Positions 8,467 to 18,774 of a stretch of DNA of 64,000 nucleotides are shown one piece after another (within the stretch, counting starts at the first letter, position 1; every line of letters starts with the position of its first letter). The notes under the pieces were generated by a model. The model was given only the letters and a program-made list of their open reading frames with translations, searched no databases and had not been told where the DNA came from. Origin of the DNA: Phaeobacter sp. J2-8 (lineage in GTDB: Bacteria; Pseudomonadota; Alphaproteobacteria; Rhodobacterales; Rhodobacteraceae); contig NZ_JALIEC010000002.1 in the NCBI RefSeq assembly GCF_022867865.1, forward strand, positions 1-64,000, read 5' to 3'. The translations under genes were made by a program, and so were the position numbers.

Positions 8467-9471
8467 TTAGTGCAGCAAACGCCCCATGGCGCCGGCCACA
8501 TCCGCCATCCGCACCGAGAAACCCCATTCATTGTCATACCAGGCCAGAACCCGCACCGTGCGTCCGCCAATGACCTTGGTCTGATCCGGGGCAAAGATCG
8601 AACTTTGCGTGGTGTGGTTGAAATCAATCGACACTTTCGGCTCGGGATCATAGCCCAGAACAGCGCCCATATGCCCAGCTGCCGCTTCGCGCACGATTTC
8701 ATTCACATCTTCCACCGTCACGTCTTTGCCGGCTTCGAAGGTCAAGTCCACGGCCGATACATTCGGCGTCGGCACGCGCATCGCGGTGCCGTCCAATTTG
8801 CCACGCAGGTTCGGCAAAACTTCTCCCAGCGCCTTGGCCGCACCGGTCGAGGTGGGGATGATCGCCATGGCGGCGGCACGTGCGCGATACAGGTCATTGT
8901 GACGGCGATCCAACGTGGGCTGATCGCCGGTGTAGCTGTGGATCGTGGTCATGATGCCGCGTTCAATGCCGATCGCCTCGTCCAGCACCTTGGCCAGCGG
9001 TGCCAGGCAATTGGTGGTGCAGGACCCGTTGGAAATGATCCGGTCTTCCGCCGTCATGTCACGGTGATTGACGCCATAGACCACCGTGCGCGCGACATTC
9101 TTGGCCGGGGCGGAAATCAGCACCGATTTCGCCCCCCGCGACAGATGCACATCCGCCTTCTTGCCATCGTTGAATTTGCCGGTGCATTCCAACACCACAT
9201 CACAGCCGGACCAATCCAGTTCCTGCGGATCATATGTCGAAAACATCTCCATCGGGCCACGGCCCAGATCCATGGTATTGCCTTTGACGGTGACCTCGCC
9301 GGGGAACCGGCCATGGATGCTGTCGTAGCGCAGAAGATGGGCAGAGGTCTCAATCGGGCCGGTGGCGTTGATCTTCATGACCTGAACGTCATTGCGCGCG
9401 CTTTCGGCAATATGTGCCAGGGTGCAGCGGCCAATCCGGCCAAATCCGTTGATTCCGATTGTGACTGTCAT
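8467..9471 (-). CDS. gap2: Glyceraldehyde-3-phosphate dehydrogenase, second copy
   Basis: Encodes 334 residues. Catalytic Cys151 (SNGSCTTNC) and His178 (MTTIHSY) are both present, unlike the neighbouring copy. The position after the second beta strand reads KINATGP, so the Asp that normally selects NAD over NADP (AINDLGP in the first copy) is Ala. This suggests relaxed or NADP-preferring cofactor use, as in anabolic GAPDH enzymes; that is inference. An erythrose-4-phosphate dehydrogenase role is a less likely alternative. The ATG at 9471 follows a weak AGGAGAC-type ribosome-binding site. Confidence 0.9.
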   Translation of the reverse strand: MTVTIGINGFGRIGRCTLAHIAESARNDVQVMKINATGPIETSAHLLRYDSIHGRFPGEVTVKGNTMDLGRGPMEMFSTYDPQELDWSGCDVVLECTGKFNDGKKADVHLSRGAKSVLISAPAKNVARTVVYGVNHRDMTAEDRIISNGSCTTNCLAPLAKVLDEAIGIERGIMTTIHSYTGDQPTLDRRHNDLYRARAAAMAIIPTSTGAAKALGEVLPNLRGKLDGTAMRVPTPNVSAVDLTFEAGKDVTVEDVNEIVREAAAGHMGAVLGYDPEPKVSIDFNHTTQSSIFAPDQTKVIGGRTVRVLAWYDNEWGFSVRMADVAGAMGRLLH

Positions 9472-9669
9472 CTGAAGTCTCCTGTTTGGCGTCGTGCGGG
9501 TGATACTGTGCGGGTGCAGCATCTCCAAGAGAAAGTTGAACATTTACAATATGATAGCGTTAACCGTTGCCCCGAAACGTCTGGTGGCGCTAACGCGTTT
9601 GCGCTATCGGTTGCTTGGTTGCGGTAACAGCGGCATGGCTTTTGTGTTTCGCGCCCTAGATCTTTGGAC

Positions 9670-10050
9670 ATGAAGAATCATTTTCCTGACTTAGCGGTGC
9701 TTTTGGGGCGCTTTCTGATCGCGTTGTTGTTCCTTGGCGGCGCGGTGCAAAAAGGCGGCAATCCGGATGCGGTCATTGGCTTGCTTGCTGCCTGGCATTG
9801 GCCGGGCTGGCTCGTCTGGCTGGCGTTGTTGTTCAACGCGCTGGCGGGGCTGGCGCTGATCCTCGGGGTCTGGGTGCGCTGCGTGGCGCTGTTGCTGGCC
9901 GGATATTGCGCGGTGACGTCCTTGTTTCACTTTCTGCCGGATGACCCATGGCAGATGACGATCTTTGTGAAAAACTGGGCCATTGCCGGTGGCTGTCTTG
10001 TGCTGGCGGCGCATGGGGCCGGGCGCTGGGCCTTGCAGCGCGACAACTGA
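9670..10050 (+). CDS. DoxX-family membrane protein
   Basis: Encodes 126 residues with four predicted transmembrane helices. The start LAVLLGRFLIALLFLGGAVQK and the closing KNWAIAGGCLVLAAHG are typical of DoxX/DoxD-like proteins. Members are linked to redox or sulfur chemistry in the membrane, but most are uncharacterised. A TTG two codons upstream is an alternative start. The DUF808 gene follows 37 bases later on the same strand. Confidence 0.85.
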   Translation: MKNHFPDLAVLLGRFLIALLFLGGAVQKGGNPDAVIGLLAAWHWPGWLVWLALLFNALAGLALILGVWVRCVALLLAGYCAVTSLFHFLPDDPWQMTIFVKNWAIAGGCLVLAAHGAGRWALQRDN

Positions 10051-10087
10051 TCTCTACAGTTCGGATCAAACAGACGGAGGGTCGAAG

Positions 10088-11044
10088 ATGAGTGGATTGC
10101 TGGCGCTGCTGGATGATGTGGCGGCGATTGCCAAGGTGGCGGCGGCCTCGGTCGACGATATCGCCGCGCAGGCGGCCAAGGCCGGGGCCAAGGCCGCGGG
10201 CGCAGTGATCGACGATGCGGCGGTGACGCCGAAATATGTGCATGGCTTTGAACCGGCGCGTGAGTTGCCGATTGTCTGGCGGATTGCGCGCGGCTCGCTG
10301 ATCAACAAATTGGTGTTTCTGCTGCCCGTTGGCCTGGCAATGGCAGAGTTCGCACCCTGGCTGATTGCACCGTTGCTGATGCTGGGCGGGGCCTACCTCT
10401 GTTTTGAGGGCGCGGAAAAGGTCGCACATGTTCTTGTGCCGCATGGTTCGGATCATGCCGGGCCGGAATCCGGTGATCCGGCCCATCTGGAAGAAGAAAA
10501 AGTGCGCGGCGCCATCAAAACTGATTTCATCCTCTCGGCTGAGATCATGACAATTGCCCTGGCCGCCATCCCGCAAAGCAGCTTTTGGATCGAAGCGGCC
10601 ACCTTGGCCACGGTCGCGGTAGGCATCACCCTGGCGGTCTATGGTGCGGTGGCGTTGATCGTAAAGGCCGATGACCTTGGGCTGTGGATGGCGGCGCGCG
10701 GGCGGCTGCGGGCGACGCGGCTCATGGGGCGCGGGATCGTTGCGGCGATGCCGGGGTTTCTGTCAGCTTTGATGGTGGTCGGCACGGCGGCCATGCTGTG
10801 GGTCGGCGGGTCGATCATCGTCCATGGCGCCGCGGAAATGGGCTGGCACGCACCGGAACATCTGATTCATGATTGGGCGGTGGCGCTGGCGCAATTCGGG
10901 CCAGCGACCTGGCAGGGCGCGATGGAATGGCTGGGCACGGCGGCGATTGATGGTCTGTTGGGGCTGGCGCTTGGGATCTTGTTGATGCCGGTTGTCACCA
11001 AAATGATTATGCCGCTTTGGACCTCTGTTCGCAAAAAGGGCTGA
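10088..11044 (+). CDS. DUF808 (YedI-like) inner-membrane protein
   Basis: Encodes 318 residues. The family start MSGLLALLDDVAAIAKVAAA and the pattern PKYVHGFEPARELPIVWRIA, GSLINKLVFLLPVGLA are clear matches to DUF808. Several transmembrane helices follow. No biochemical role is established. The ATG has a GGAGGG ribosome-binding site. A weak hairpin (GGGCTG...CAGCCC, 11038-11062) overlaps the stop codon and may end the transcript. Confidence 0.88.
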   Translation: MSGLLALLDDVAAIAKVAAASVDDIAAQAAKAGAKAAGAVIDDAAVTPKYVHGFEPARELPIVWRIARGSLINKLVFLLPVGLAMAEFAPWLIAPLLMLGGAYLCFEGAEKVAHVLVPHGSDHAGPESGDPAHLEEEKVRGAIKTDFILSAEIMTIALAAIPQSSFWIEAATLATVAVGITLAVYGAVALIVKADDLGLWMAARGRLRATRLMGRGIVAAMPGFLSALMVVGTAAMLWVGGSIIVHGAAEMGWHAPEHLIHDWAVALAQFGPATWQGAMEWLGTAAIDGLLGLALGILLMPVVTKMIMPLWTSVRKKG

Positions 11045-11076
11045 CCATTTTCCGGCCAGCCCTTCTTCTGTTCACA

Positions 11077-11174
11077 AATATCCCGGGGGTTTGGGGGCAG
11101 AGCCCCCATCTATCCTGCGGTTTGGGGCAGAGCGCCCATCGTTCTTGCGGTTTGTGGGGGCAGAGCGCCCCCAT
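11077..11174. repeat. Intergenic G/C stem-loop repeat, copy 2
   Basis: Three successive hairpins of G and C runs (from about 11090, 11121 and 11151) follow the AAATATCCCGGGGG core. The element fills the space between the convergent DUF808 and transketolase genes, so it may also work as a terminator. The left flank TTCTTCTGTTCA matches, in reverse, the flank of copy 4. Confidence 0.75.
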
Positions 11175-11177
11175 CGC

Positions 11178-13199
11178 TTACCCCAGAAGCTCTTTGACCT
11201 TGGCCACAGCCGCCGCCGCTGTGATGCCGAAATGCTCGAACAATTCACCAGCCGGGGCTGACGCGCCAAAGCCGGGCATGCCGATAAAGCCTGCCTTGGC
11301 TTCGCGGCCACGTTCGCCCAACAGCCAACGATCCCAGCCACCTTCGCGCACTGCGGCTTCGATGCCGACACGCACGGGGCCGCCGGGCAGAACCCGCTTG
11401 CGATAGGCTTCGTCCTGTGCGGCAAACAACTCCATACAAGGCATGGAGACCACGCGCACGCCGATCCCCTCGGCTTGCAGGATCTCGCGTGCCTCCATCG
11501 CCAGCGCCACTTCCGACCCGGTTGCGATCAGGATCGCCTCGCGCTTGCCTTCGGCATCGGCCAGAACATAGCCACCCTGGGCCACCATGTTCTTGGTCTT
11601 GTGCTCGGTCCGCAGCGTCGGCAGGCCCTGACGGGTCAGCGACAATACAGAGGGGGTCGCTTCTTGGGTCAATGCCACTTCCCAGGCCTCTGCGGTTTCC
11701 ACCGTGTCGGCGGGGCGGATCACCAATGTGTTCGGCGTGGCGCGCGAAATGGCCAGATGTTCCACCGGCTGGTGGGTTGGGCCGTCTTCGCCAAGCCCGA
11801 TGCTGTCATGGGTCATGACATAGACAACCGGCTGTTTCATCAACGCCGACAGGCGCATCGCAGGGCGGGCATAGTCGGTGAAACACATGAACGTGCCGCC
11901 ATAGGGGCGCACGCCGCCATGCAGCGCCATGCCGTTCATCGCCGAGGCCATACCATGTTCGCGGATGCCCCAATAGACATAACGCCCACCGCGGCTGTCG
12001 ACGTCAAACACGCCCATATCCCCGGATTTGGTGTTGTTCGATCCGGTCAAATCAGCAGAGCCGCCCACGGTTTCGGGCATGAGCGGGTTGATCAGCTCCA
12101 GCACCATTTCCGACGATTTGCGCGTCGCATATTTGGGTTTCTCGTCGCTGATCTGCTTCTTGAACGCCTTGATGGTCGCCGAAAGCTTGTTGGGCGCTTC
12201 ACCGGCCAGCTGGCGGGTGAATTCCTTTTGCTTGTTGCCGGGCGCGGCGGCAAAACGGGCCTCCCATGCCGCGCGCGTGTCGCTGCCGCGGCTGCCGATG
12301 GCCTCCCATGCGGATTTGATGGCGGCGGGCACTTCAAACGGGCCGGTAGTCCAACCATAGACCGCCTTCGCGGCGGCCATTTGATCCGCATCGGTCAAGG
12401 CGCCGTGACCCTTGGAGGTATCCTGGGCAGCGTGTCCCAGCGCGATATGGGTCTTGCAGGCAATCATCGACGGTTGTGCCGACTTTTTCGCGGCTGTGAT
12501 GGCTGCGTCGATCTCATCCGGGTTGTGACCGTCGATTTCCTGAACATGCCAGCCAGCGGCGGTGAAGCGCGCCACCTGATCTGTGCGGTCCGACAGCGAC
12601 ACCTTGCCATCAATGGTGATGTCATTGTTGTCCCAAAGCACGATCAGTTTCGACAGTTCGTGCCGTCCGGCGATGCCGATGGCCTCGTGGCTGACACCTT
12701 CCATCAGGCAGCCGTCGCCCGCGATCACATAGGTGTGGTGATCCACGATCTTGGCGCCAAAGCGCGCGCGCTGGATTTCTTCGGCCATGGCGAAACCGAC
12801 GGAATTGGCGATCCCCTGACCCAGCGGGCCAGTGGTGGTTTCGATGGCGGCGGCCAGGAAGTTTTCCGGGTGGCCGGCGGTCAGCGCGCCTTTTTGGCGG
12901 AAATTCTTGATCTGATCGAGGGTGATTTCGGCATCACCAACCAGATAGAGCAGGGAATACAGCAACATCGAACCGTGGCCGGCGGACAGGATAAACCGGT
13001 CGCGATCTGGCCAGGTCGGGTTGGCCGCATCAAATTTCATGTGTTTTTCAAACAGCACGGTTGCGACGTCTGCCATGCCGATCGGCATCCCCGAGTGGCC
13101 CGAATTTGCGGCATGGACCGCATCCAATGTCAGGGCCCGGATGGCCGCAGCTTTTGACCAGTGATCTGGGTGAGCAGATTTCAGCGCTTCGATGTCCAA
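11178..13199 (-). CDS. tkt: Transketolase (TTG start)
   Basis: Encodes 673 residues. It moves two-carbon units between sugar phosphates in the pentose phosphate pathway using thiamine diphosphate. Visible features are [18 protein letters not shown] near the N-terminus, the thiamine-diphosphate motif [13 protein letters not shown]...NND, and the transketolase signature around [13 protein letters not shown]. The start is TTG ([17 protein letters not shown]), the only start that matches the family N-terminus, with TAAGGA 9-10 bases before. The long upstream in-frame extension is not coding. Confidence 0.95.
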   Translation of the reverse strand: MDIEALKSAHPDHWSKAAAIRALTLDAVHAANSGHSGMPIGMADVATVLFEKHMKFDAANPTWPDRDRFILSAGHGSMLLYSLLYLVGDAEITLDQIKNFRQKGALTAGHPENFLAAAIETTTGPLGQGIANSVGFAMAEEIQRARFGAKIVDHHTYVIAGDGCLMEGVSHEAIGIAGRHELSKLIVLWDNNDITIDGKVSLSDRTDQVARFTAAGWHVQEIDGHNPDEIDAAITAAKKSAQPSMIACKTHIALGHAAQDTSKGHGALTDADQMAAAKAVYGWTTGPFEVPAAIKSAWEAIGSRGSDTRAAWEARFAAAPGNKQKEFTRQLAGEAPNKLSATIKAFKKQISDEKPKYATRKSSEMVLELINPLMPETVGGSADLTGSNNTKSGDMGVFDVDSRGGRYVYWGIREHGMASAMNGMALHGGVRPYGGTFMCFTDYARPAMRLSALMKQPVVYVMTHDSIGLGEDGPTHQPVEHLAISRATPNTLVIRPADTVETAEAWEVALTQEATPSVLSLTRQGLPTLRTEHKTKNMVAQGGYVLADAEGKREAILIATGSEVALAMEAREILQAEGIGVRVVSMPCMELFAAQDEAYRKRVLPGGPVRVGIEAAVREGGWDRWLLGERGREAKAGFIGMPGFGASAPAGELFEHFGITAAAAVAKVKELLG

Positions 13200-13422
13200 G
13201 GCGGTTTTCCTTATTAAATGCCATTGGCGTTTGCATAGCACCCCGGCAAAAGAGTTCAAGGCGGGGTGAACAGCGCCGTGTAAGTGCTTGATGTCAATGG
13301 GGGGCGCATTTTTCCACAGGGTTGGGTAAACTCGCCGGAAAGGACCGCGAAAAGCGATTCGCAGCAATTTGGGGCAGGCGCCGCGACATCGGACGCGACA
13401 ACAGGACAGAAAGGCAGAGCAT

Positions 13423-13992
13423 ATGGCCGATATTGAGGAGTTGCAGGGCAGGATTACCGCGGCACTTGAACGGATCTCAAAAGGGTTGGATCAGCTTCAC
13501 CCGGCGCCGGAAACAGACATTGATCCGGCCGAGGTCGCCGAGTTGCGCGCGAAACTGGCAGCAGCGGAAACCGCGGTTGCAGATGAAAAGCTGGCCGGAC
13601 AGCAGCGCGAAGAACGGATCAAGGCATTGCACAGCAAGCTGGAAGATGCGGAGGCCACGATGAAGGCCCGGCTTGATGCGCAATCCGAAGCCACAGCCCA
13701 GGTTGATCTGGAACTGCAGCGACTGCGCCGCGCCAATGAGCAATTGCGCGAAAACAATCGCGCGTTGCGCGATGCCAATGGTGCGGGGCTGACCGATCCG
13801 CATTTGATCAACACCTCGATGATTGCCGAGCTGGAGGCATTGAATGCCGACCGCGCCGCCGAAACGGCCGAAGCTGCCGCGATCGAGGCCGCGTTGAAAC
13901 AGCTTTTGCCGGGGGAAACGCTTGTCCCGAGTGAGCCGCAGGCATCCGGTGAAACAGCCATGGCAGATGACGCCGCAGGGGAGGATCAGTAA
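13423..13992 (+). CDS. Coiled-coil protein upstream of zapA
   Basis: Encodes 190 residues, nearly all charged and helical. Heptad-like Ala/Leu-rich segments run over about residues 35-165 ([40 protein letters not shown]), suggesting a long coiled coil with an acidic tail. No catalytic domain is present. It overlaps zapA by one base (TAATG), so the two are translationally coupled and it probably takes part in cell division, perhaps as a ZapB-like partner. That role is inferred only from structure and position. Confidence 0.82.
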   Translation: MADIEELQGRITAALERISKGLDQLHPAPETDIDPAEVAELRAKLAAAETAVADEKLAGQQREERIKALHSKLEDAEATMKARLDAQSEATAQVDLELQRLRRANEQLRENNRALRDANGAGLTDPHLINTSMIAELEALNADRAAETAEAAAIEAALKQLLPGETLVPSEPQASGETAMADDAAGEDQ

Positions 13993-14384
13993 TGCCCGAA
14001 GTGACCATTGAGATTGGCGGTCGGACCTTTGATGTGGCCTGTCAGGCGGGTGAGGAACATTTCCTTCAGGCCGCAGCGTCGATGCTGAACACCGAGGCAC
14101 GGGTGCTGTCGGATCAGATCGGACGTTTGCCAGAGGCACGCATGTTGCTGATGGCGGGTTTGATGCTGGCGGACAAAACCGCCGGGTTGGAAGATCAGGT
14201 GCGCGGCTTGCAGGATCAGCTTTCGGAAATGACCGCGGACCGCGATGCGCTGCGGGATCAACCGGCGCCGGAACGTGAACGGGTCGAGGTGCCAGTGGTG
14301 CCCGCAGTTGTGACCGAAACCCTGGCTGAACTGGCGGCACGGGCGGAATCGCTGGCCAGCGAAGTCGAAGAAAAGGCAGGCTAG
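13992..14384 (+). CDS. zapA: Cell division protein ZapA
   Basis: Encodes 130 residues. The N-terminal globular part (VTIEIGGRTFDVACQAGEE, LQAAASMLNTEARVLSDQIG) matches ZapA, which binds FtsZ and promotes bundling of Z-ring filaments; the second half is a coiled coil with a Glu-rich tail. In many proteobacteria 6S RNA lies beside zapA; I could not identify one with confidence in the 96 bases that follow. Confidence 0.88.
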   Translation: MPEVTIEIGGRTFDVACQAGEEHFLQAAASMLNTEARVLSDQIGRLPEARMLLMAGLMLADKTAGLEDQVRGLQDQLSEMTADRDALRDQPAPERERVEVPVVPAVVTETLAELAARAESLASEVEEKAG

Positions 14385-14395
14385 AACAAGCCCGG

Positions 14396-14440
14396 TAAAA
14401 ATAGATACGGTAGAAATAGATACGCGAGAAACAGATACGG
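14396..14440. repeat. Three tandem 15-base units after zapA
   Basis: Units are TAAAAATAGATACGG, TAGAAATAGATACGC and GAGAAACAGATACGG. They lie directly after the zapA stop and abut the terminator hairpin, so they would be part of the zapA 3' untranslated region. Confidence 0.7.
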
Positions 14441-14461
14441 GGTGGCTGCGCACCACCCCGT
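14437..14461. terminator. Hairpin between convergent zapA and grxD
   Basis: A perfect 9-bp stem, ACGGGGTGG / CCACCCCGT, with a 7-base loop sits between two convergent genes. The U-tract is poor on both sides, so this is probably a transcript end but not a textbook terminator. Confidence 0.55.
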
Positions 14462-14480
14462 GATTGCGATCTGCGGCGGC

Positions 14481-14843
14481 TTAGCCGTTTGCTTCGCGGA
14501 TCTTTTCAGCGGCGTCTTTGTCAAATGTCACGCCGTTGGTTTCGAACATGGTGTCCAGCTCGCCCGAAAGCGTCATTTCAGTGATGATGTCACAGCCGCC
14601 GACAAACTCGCCTTTGACATACAGCTGGGGAATGGTCGGCCAGTCAGAGAAATCCTTGATCCCCTGACGGATGCCATCATCGGCCAGGACATTCACGTCC
14701 TTGAAATCGACCCCCATGTAATTCAGCACACCCGCCACACGGCTGGAAAATCCGCATTGCGGCATTTCCTTGGTGCCCTTCATGAACAGCACCACGTCAT
14801 TGGCTGCAACGGTGTCCTGGATTTGGTCTTTGACGTCGGTCAT
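14481..14843 (-). CDS. grxD: Monothiol glutaredoxin (Grx4 type)
   Basis: Encodes 120 residues. The active site is the monothiol CGFS ([12 protein letters not shown]), followed by the conserved [19 protein letters not shown]. These proteins carry [2Fe-2S] clusters and work with BolA proteins in iron-sulfur delivery. A BolA-type gene lies two genes upstream in the same unit, and the start overlaps the preceding small gene by 4 bases (ATGA). Confidence 0.95.
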   Translation of the reverse strand: MTDVKDQIQDTVAANDVVLFMKGTKEMPQCGFSSRVAGVLNYMGVDFKDVNVLADDGIRQGIKDFSDWPTIPQLYVKGEFVGGCDIITEMTLSGELDTMFETNGVTFDKDAAEKIREANG

Positions 14844-15079
14844 TTGCTTTTTCCCTTCGGAATGAAACGTTTGGCGTATTCCTGTGGATCGCGGGGCACT
14901 TTGGTTGTGTGGCTTTGGCCACCCAGACCCGAGGAATATTGTGTATGAAGAACATGGTAACCCGAGCCGGGTTCGCTGCCGCGCGTTTTGCCCTGGTCCG
15001 CCCGGATCGCGCGACGGGCCAACAACACTGTTACCCCGAAAATCGCCACCCCCAGCAGGGTCAAAAGCACCGCATCCAT
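14840..15079 (-). CDS. Small membrane-anchored protein between bolA and grxD
   Basis: Encodes 79 residues. One transmembrane helix occupies about residues 3-23 ([20 protein letters not shown]), followed by a basic, Gly/Ser-rich soluble part ending in [12 protein letters not shown]. No known domain. Its 4-base overlaps and 4-base gaps with grxD and the BolA gene suggest it belongs to the same iron-sulfur unit. Confidence 0.75.
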   Translation of the reverse strand: MDAVLLTLLGVAIFGVTVLLARRAIRADQGKTRGSEPGSGYHVLHTQYSSGLGGQSHTTKVPRDPQEYAKRFIPKGKSK

Positions 15080-15083
15080 GGCG

Positions 15084-15314
15084 CTAGCCCGGTGCGCGCG
15101 TGGTCAGCGCCAGCGCGTGCAATTCACCACTGTCGAGCTTGGCCCGGATGGCGGCGTTCACGGCGCGTTGCTGTTGCACGCGGTTCATGCCGCGAAAGCT
15201 CTCGTCGATCACCTCGGCGGCAAAATGCTGGCCATCATCGCCCTGAACGATGATTTTGGCATCGGGAAAGGCATGACGGATCAGGCTTTCGATTTCGGTC
15301 GCATCAATTGGCAT
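15084..15314 (-). CDS. BolA/IbaG-family protein
   Basis: Encodes 76 residues. The domain has the family pattern IESLIRHAFPDAKIIVQGDD...FAAEVIDESFRGMNRVQQQR, with the conserved FxGxxxxxRxR-like region. It probably forms a cluster-bridged complex with the monothiol glutaredoxin encoded just downstream. Confidence 0.92.
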   Translation of the reverse strand: MPIDATEIESLIRHAFPDAKIIVQGDDGQHFAAEVIDESFRGMNRVQQQRAVNAAIRAKLDSGELHALALTTRAPG

Positions 15315-15380
15315 ATGGTGGTCCCTTGGAGTTTGGACAGAATTTAAGGTTGGGGCGGCGGGATGGCAAGTGGCCAGTGT

Positions 15381-16250
15381 TCACGGGCGCAGGAGCGTTG
15401 CGATGCCCCGGGTGGCAATCTTGTCGAGGTCTTCTGCGTAACGCTCTGACATGGCGCGCAATTCCGCGTCGTTCCACGGTTGAAACGGCGGATTTTCAGG
15501 GCCTTTGGGAAAGCGCGCCAGCGCATCTGCGGTCGTCTCTTTGGTTACCTGGCCTTGGCGGGCCAGAAATTCCAGCGCTGCGGCGGAAAAGCCGGGATTG
15601 GCGGCGCTGTCCTGCATTGTCACCTTGGCCGCGGCCGCGCCGATGCAATGGGTCAGGACAGCGGGCACCACGGCGGGATAATCCTCATACCGCCAAAGGA
15701 AAAGCGGTGTATCCCCAATGGCTTGTCGCAATCTCTTGACCAGTTTCCACCAGCTGAGCTGTGTCACGTCGGTCTGGCCCAGATAGTTGCGGAATGGGCG
15801 GAAAGCATGGCCTTTCATGTTTTCTTGCCAGGCCGAGACAAGGAAACTGTCGGGGCTGCGGATGGCCATGCCAACGCGGATGTCGTGGTCGGGAAACAAT
15901 TGCAGCACACGTTTCAGACGGCCGGGCGCGAATTTGTAGAATTGATTGTCATCCAGCCCCATGTCCGGGGCCAAAGTCGGGCTGACAATGTTTTCGTTCA
16001 TCAAAACGATGTCCGTTGCATCGCCCGCCTGTTTTGCCAAAAAGCCATCTGCCGCAAGCGCCAGAAGTGCGGGATCGGCGCGGCCCCGCAGCAGGTTGGA
16101 CAGCGGCAGGATATCCGCGCCGATTGGCATCGGGCCGATCACGCCAACCCCCTCGGGGGCCAGCGCCGCACGATTGGCCACCAACGAACGTTGCAGATGG
16201 GTCGAGGCGGTCTTGTGCGCGCCAATCAGAAAGGTAAGCCGCCGCGCCAT
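15381..16250 (-). CDS. Sulfotransferase-like P-loop protein
   Basis: Encodes 289 residues. The N-terminus MARRLTFLIGAHKTASTHLQ has the GxHKTAST loop that binds the 5'-phosphosulfate of PAPS in bacterial sulfotransferases, and IRSPDSFLVSAWQ matches the 3'-phosphate-binding segment (R...S). The acceptor cannot be told; such genes in marine bacteria often act on surface glycans. It starts 4 bases after purL, which implies cotranscription. Confidence 0.7.
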   Translation of the reverse strand: MARRLTFLIGAHKTASTHLQRSLVANRAALAPEGVGVIGPMPIGADILPLSNLLRGRADPALLALAADGFLAKQAGDATDIVLMNENIVSPTLAPDMGLDDNQFYKFAPGRLKRVLQLFPDHDIRVGMAIRSPDSFLVSAWQENMKGHAFRPFRNYLGQTDVTQLSWWKLVKRLRQAIGDTPLFLWRYEDYPAVVPAVLTHCIGAAAAKVTMQDSAANPGFSAAALEFLARQGQVTKETTADALARFPKGPENPPFQPWNDAELRAMSERYAEDLDKIATRGIATLLRP

Positions 16251-16254
16251 GCAC

Positions 16255-18414
16255 TTATGCGAACAGGGTGGGCAATGTGGCGCGCGACAGGGCGCGCAAA
16301 TCCGCAACCGGGGCCGAAGAGGCGCCGATGGTGATCTCGCTGCCGGTGAAACGCCCGACACTGGTCAATGTCACCTCGGCCTTGCCCGCAGCAATCATCA
16401 GCGCTTCGGCCTTGTCGAAACTACAGGCGATAAGGTAACGCGCCTGATCTTCGCCAAACAGCCGCGGCGTGTCGGTGACATCCAGCGTCAGGCCGACATC
16501 GCCAGCCTCGGCCAGATCATAGGCGGCCAGCACCATGCCGCCGTCGGAAATATCGGTGCAGGCGTCAATCCAGTCGCGATTGTCACGGATGAAATCCCCG
16601 GCGCGGCGCTCGGCGTCAAGATCAACATGCGGCGCATCGCCATCGGTGCGGTTAAACACCTCGGCCAGAAGGGCGGAACGGCCCAGATGGCCCTCGGCCT
16701 CGCCCAGCATCAAGAGCACATGCCCCTCGCGCGCGGTGCCGCAAATGGCCTGGTCCGCGTCTTCGATCAGACCCACCGCGCCAATGGTGGGGGTTGGCAG
16801 GATGCCGGTGCCGTCGGTTTCATTGTAAAGCGATACGTTGCCCGACACGATGGGCATGTCGAGTGCCTTGACCGCTTCGCCGATGCCCTTGATCGCGCCC
16901 ACGAACTGGCCCATGATTTCGGGTTTCTCGGGGTTGCCAAAGTTCATGTTGTCGGTGGTGGCCAATGGTTTGGCCCCGACAGCGGTGAGATTGCGATAGG
17001 CTTCTGCCACCGCTTGCTTGCCGCCCTCAAACGGGTTGGCGAACACATAGCGCGGCGTCACGTCAGAGGTGAAGGCCAGCGCCTTGGGCGTGCCATGCAC
17101 CCGGATGATACCAGCGCCAAGACCAGGAACGCGGATCGTGTCGGCCATCACCTGGCTGTCGTATTGTTCGAACACCCAGTTGCGGGCAGAATAGTTGGGC
17201 GAGGCAAGCAGCGCCTTCAGCCCGTCGATGCCATCAATTTCCGGCACATCGGCCAGCGCTTCGGCGGGCGGGGTTTCCACCCAGGGACGGTCATATTCCG
17301 GCGCGGTGGAGGCCAGTTGCGACAGCGGCAGATCGGCCTTGGTCTCGCCATTGTGTACGATCAGGAAACGATCCTCGGCAATGGTTTCGCCGACAATGGC
17401 AAAATCGAGATCCCATTTGTCAAAGACCGCCTTGGCCACTGCTTCCTTTTCCGGGCGCAGCACCATCAACATGCGTTCCTGGCTTTCCGACAGCATCATT
17501 TCATAGGCGGTCATGTTCTCTTCGCGCACTGGCACCAATTCAAGGTCAAGCCGGATGCCCAATTGCCCCTTATCGCCCATTTCAACGGCGGAACAGGTGA
17601 GGCCCGCCGCGCCCATGTCCTGAATGGAAATCACAGCGCCGGTTTGCATCAGCTCCAGCGTCGCCTCCATCAGGCGTTTTTCGGTGAAGGGATCGCCGAC
17701 CTGTACGGTGGGGCGCTTTTCCTCGATCGTGTCGTCAAATTCGGCGCTGGCCATGGTGGCGCCGCCGACGCCATCACGACCGGTTTTGGCACCGAGGTAG
17801 ACAACCGGCATACCGACGCCGGAGGCGGCGGAATAGAAAATCGCATCGGTGTCGGCCAGACCGGCGGCAAAGGCGTTCACAAGGCAGTTGCCGTTATACG
17901 CCGGATCAAAACGCAGCTCGCCGCCGACGGTGGGCACGCCGAAACAATTGCCGTAACCGCCCACGCCCTCGACCACGCCATTGACCAATTGTTTGGTCTT
18001 GGGGTGGGACACCTCGCCAAAGCTGAGAGAGTTCATTGCCGCAATCGGGCGGGCACCCATGGTGAACACATCGCGCAGGATACCACCGACGCCGGTGGCC
18101 GCGCCTTGGTAGGGTTCGATATAGGACGGGTGGTTGTGGCTTTCCATCTTGAAGACCACACATTGACCATCGCCGATATCGACGATCCCGGCGTTTTCCC
18201 CCGGGCCACAGATAACCTGTGGTCCTTCGGTCGGCAGGGTGCGCAGCCATTTCTTGGACGACTTGTAAGAACAATGCTCGTTCCACATGGCCGAAAAGAT
18301 GCCAAGCTCGGTAAAGCTGGGGGTGCGGCCGATGATGTCGAGAATGCGGTCGTATTCGTCCGGCTTCAGCCCATGTGATGCAATCAATTCGGGGGTGATG
18401 GCTGGCTCTTGCAT
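16255..18414 (-). CDS. purL: Phosphoribosylformylglycinamidine synthase subunit PurL
   Basis: Encodes 719 residues, the small PurL type that needs PurQ and PurS, neither of which is in the window. It catalyses the ATP-dependent fourth step of purine synthesis. Features are [19 protein letters not shown] near residue 43, [20 protein letters not shown]-like ATP-binding region, and [16 protein letters not shown] in the second half. The ATG at 18414 matches the family start; the long upstream extension is non-coding and includes the small-RNA region. Confidence 0.95.
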   Translation of the reverse strand: MQEPAITPELIASHGLKPDEYDRILDIIGRTPSFTELGIFSAMWNEHCSYKSSKKWLRTLPTEGPQVICGPGENAGIVDIGDGQCVVFKMESHNHPSYIEPYQGAATGVGGILRDVFTMGARPIAAMNSLSFGEVSHPKTKQLVNGVVEGVGGYGNCFGVPTVGGELRFDPAYNGNCLVNAFAAGLADTDAIFYSAASGVGMPVVYLGAKTGRDGVGGATMASAEFDDTIEEKRPTVQVGDPFTEKRLMEATLELMQTGAVISIQDMGAAGLTCSAVEMGDKGQLGIRLDLELVPVREENMTAYEMMLSESQERMLMVLRPEKEAVAKAVFDKWDLDFAIVGETIAEDRFLIVHNGETKADLPLSQLASTAPEYDRPWVETPPAEALADVPEIDGIDGLKALLASPNYSARNWVFEQYDSQVMADTIRVPGLGAGIIRVHGTPKALAFTSDVTPRYVFANPFEGGKQAVAEAYRNLTAVGAKPLATTDNMNFGNPEKPEIMGQFVGAIKGIGEAVKALDMPIVSGNVSLYNETDGTGILPTPTIGAVGLIEDADQAICGTAREGHVLLMLGEAEGHLGRSALLAEVFNRTDGDAPHVDLDAERRAGDFIRDNRDWIDACTDISDGGMVLAAYDLAEAGDVGLTLDVTDTPRLFGEDQARYLIACSFDKAEALMIAAGKAEVTLTSVGRFTGSEITIGASSAPVADLRALSRATLPTLFA

Positions 18415-18684
18415 AGACGTTTGATCCCTGGGGCTGCGGTTTGGCCGGTGTTTACGCCATGGGCGTGCGCGGGGCAATGCGGGTTTCACCGCGCGATTTT
18501 GTCTCGGGCAGATTTGTTGGCCCATGCTGGGCAAGGGCAGCCCGGTCAAAACGGTTCCAGGCGGGCGATCAGACGGGCGTCCGGTTGGTGTATCGGTCAC
18601 CGGGGCCGGGTCGTGAAAATGGGGGACTGTCGGCAATATGCGCAGTGTCGCGGCGTTACGCAGACCTGCCAATGAATTGAGCGC

Positions 18685-18768
18685 AAAAAAAGGCCGAGCA
18701 CTAAGCTCGGCCGAAGTCCAACAGGGAGGTATGAAATTGTCCAAGCTTGCGCCGTTCAATTTCATAAA
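18685..18768 (-). ncRNA. Candidate trans-acting small RNA with anti-Shine-Dalgarno CCUCCC
   Basis: About 84 nt on the minus strand. Order: a 9-bp hairpin at the 5' end (ATGAAATTG / CAATTTCAT, 18731-18765), an unpaired CCUCCC (18724-18729), then an 8-bp terminator stem GGCCGAGC / GCTCGGCC (18692-18712) and seven U residues (18685-18691). An RpoH-type promoter sits at the right distance upstream. The design resembles alphaproteobacterial stress RNAs with CCUCC motifs (CcsR, cuckoo-type), though here the motif is between, not in, the loops. No DUF1127 gene precedes it. It also could be an orphan terminator of the LysR gene. Confidence 0.6.
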
Positions 18769-18774
18769 GCGGAA

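Noticed and set aside
14396-14440. Short CRISPR-like array
   Set aside because: Units are contiguous without spacers, only 15 bases long and lie in a 3' UTR; no cas genes are nearby.
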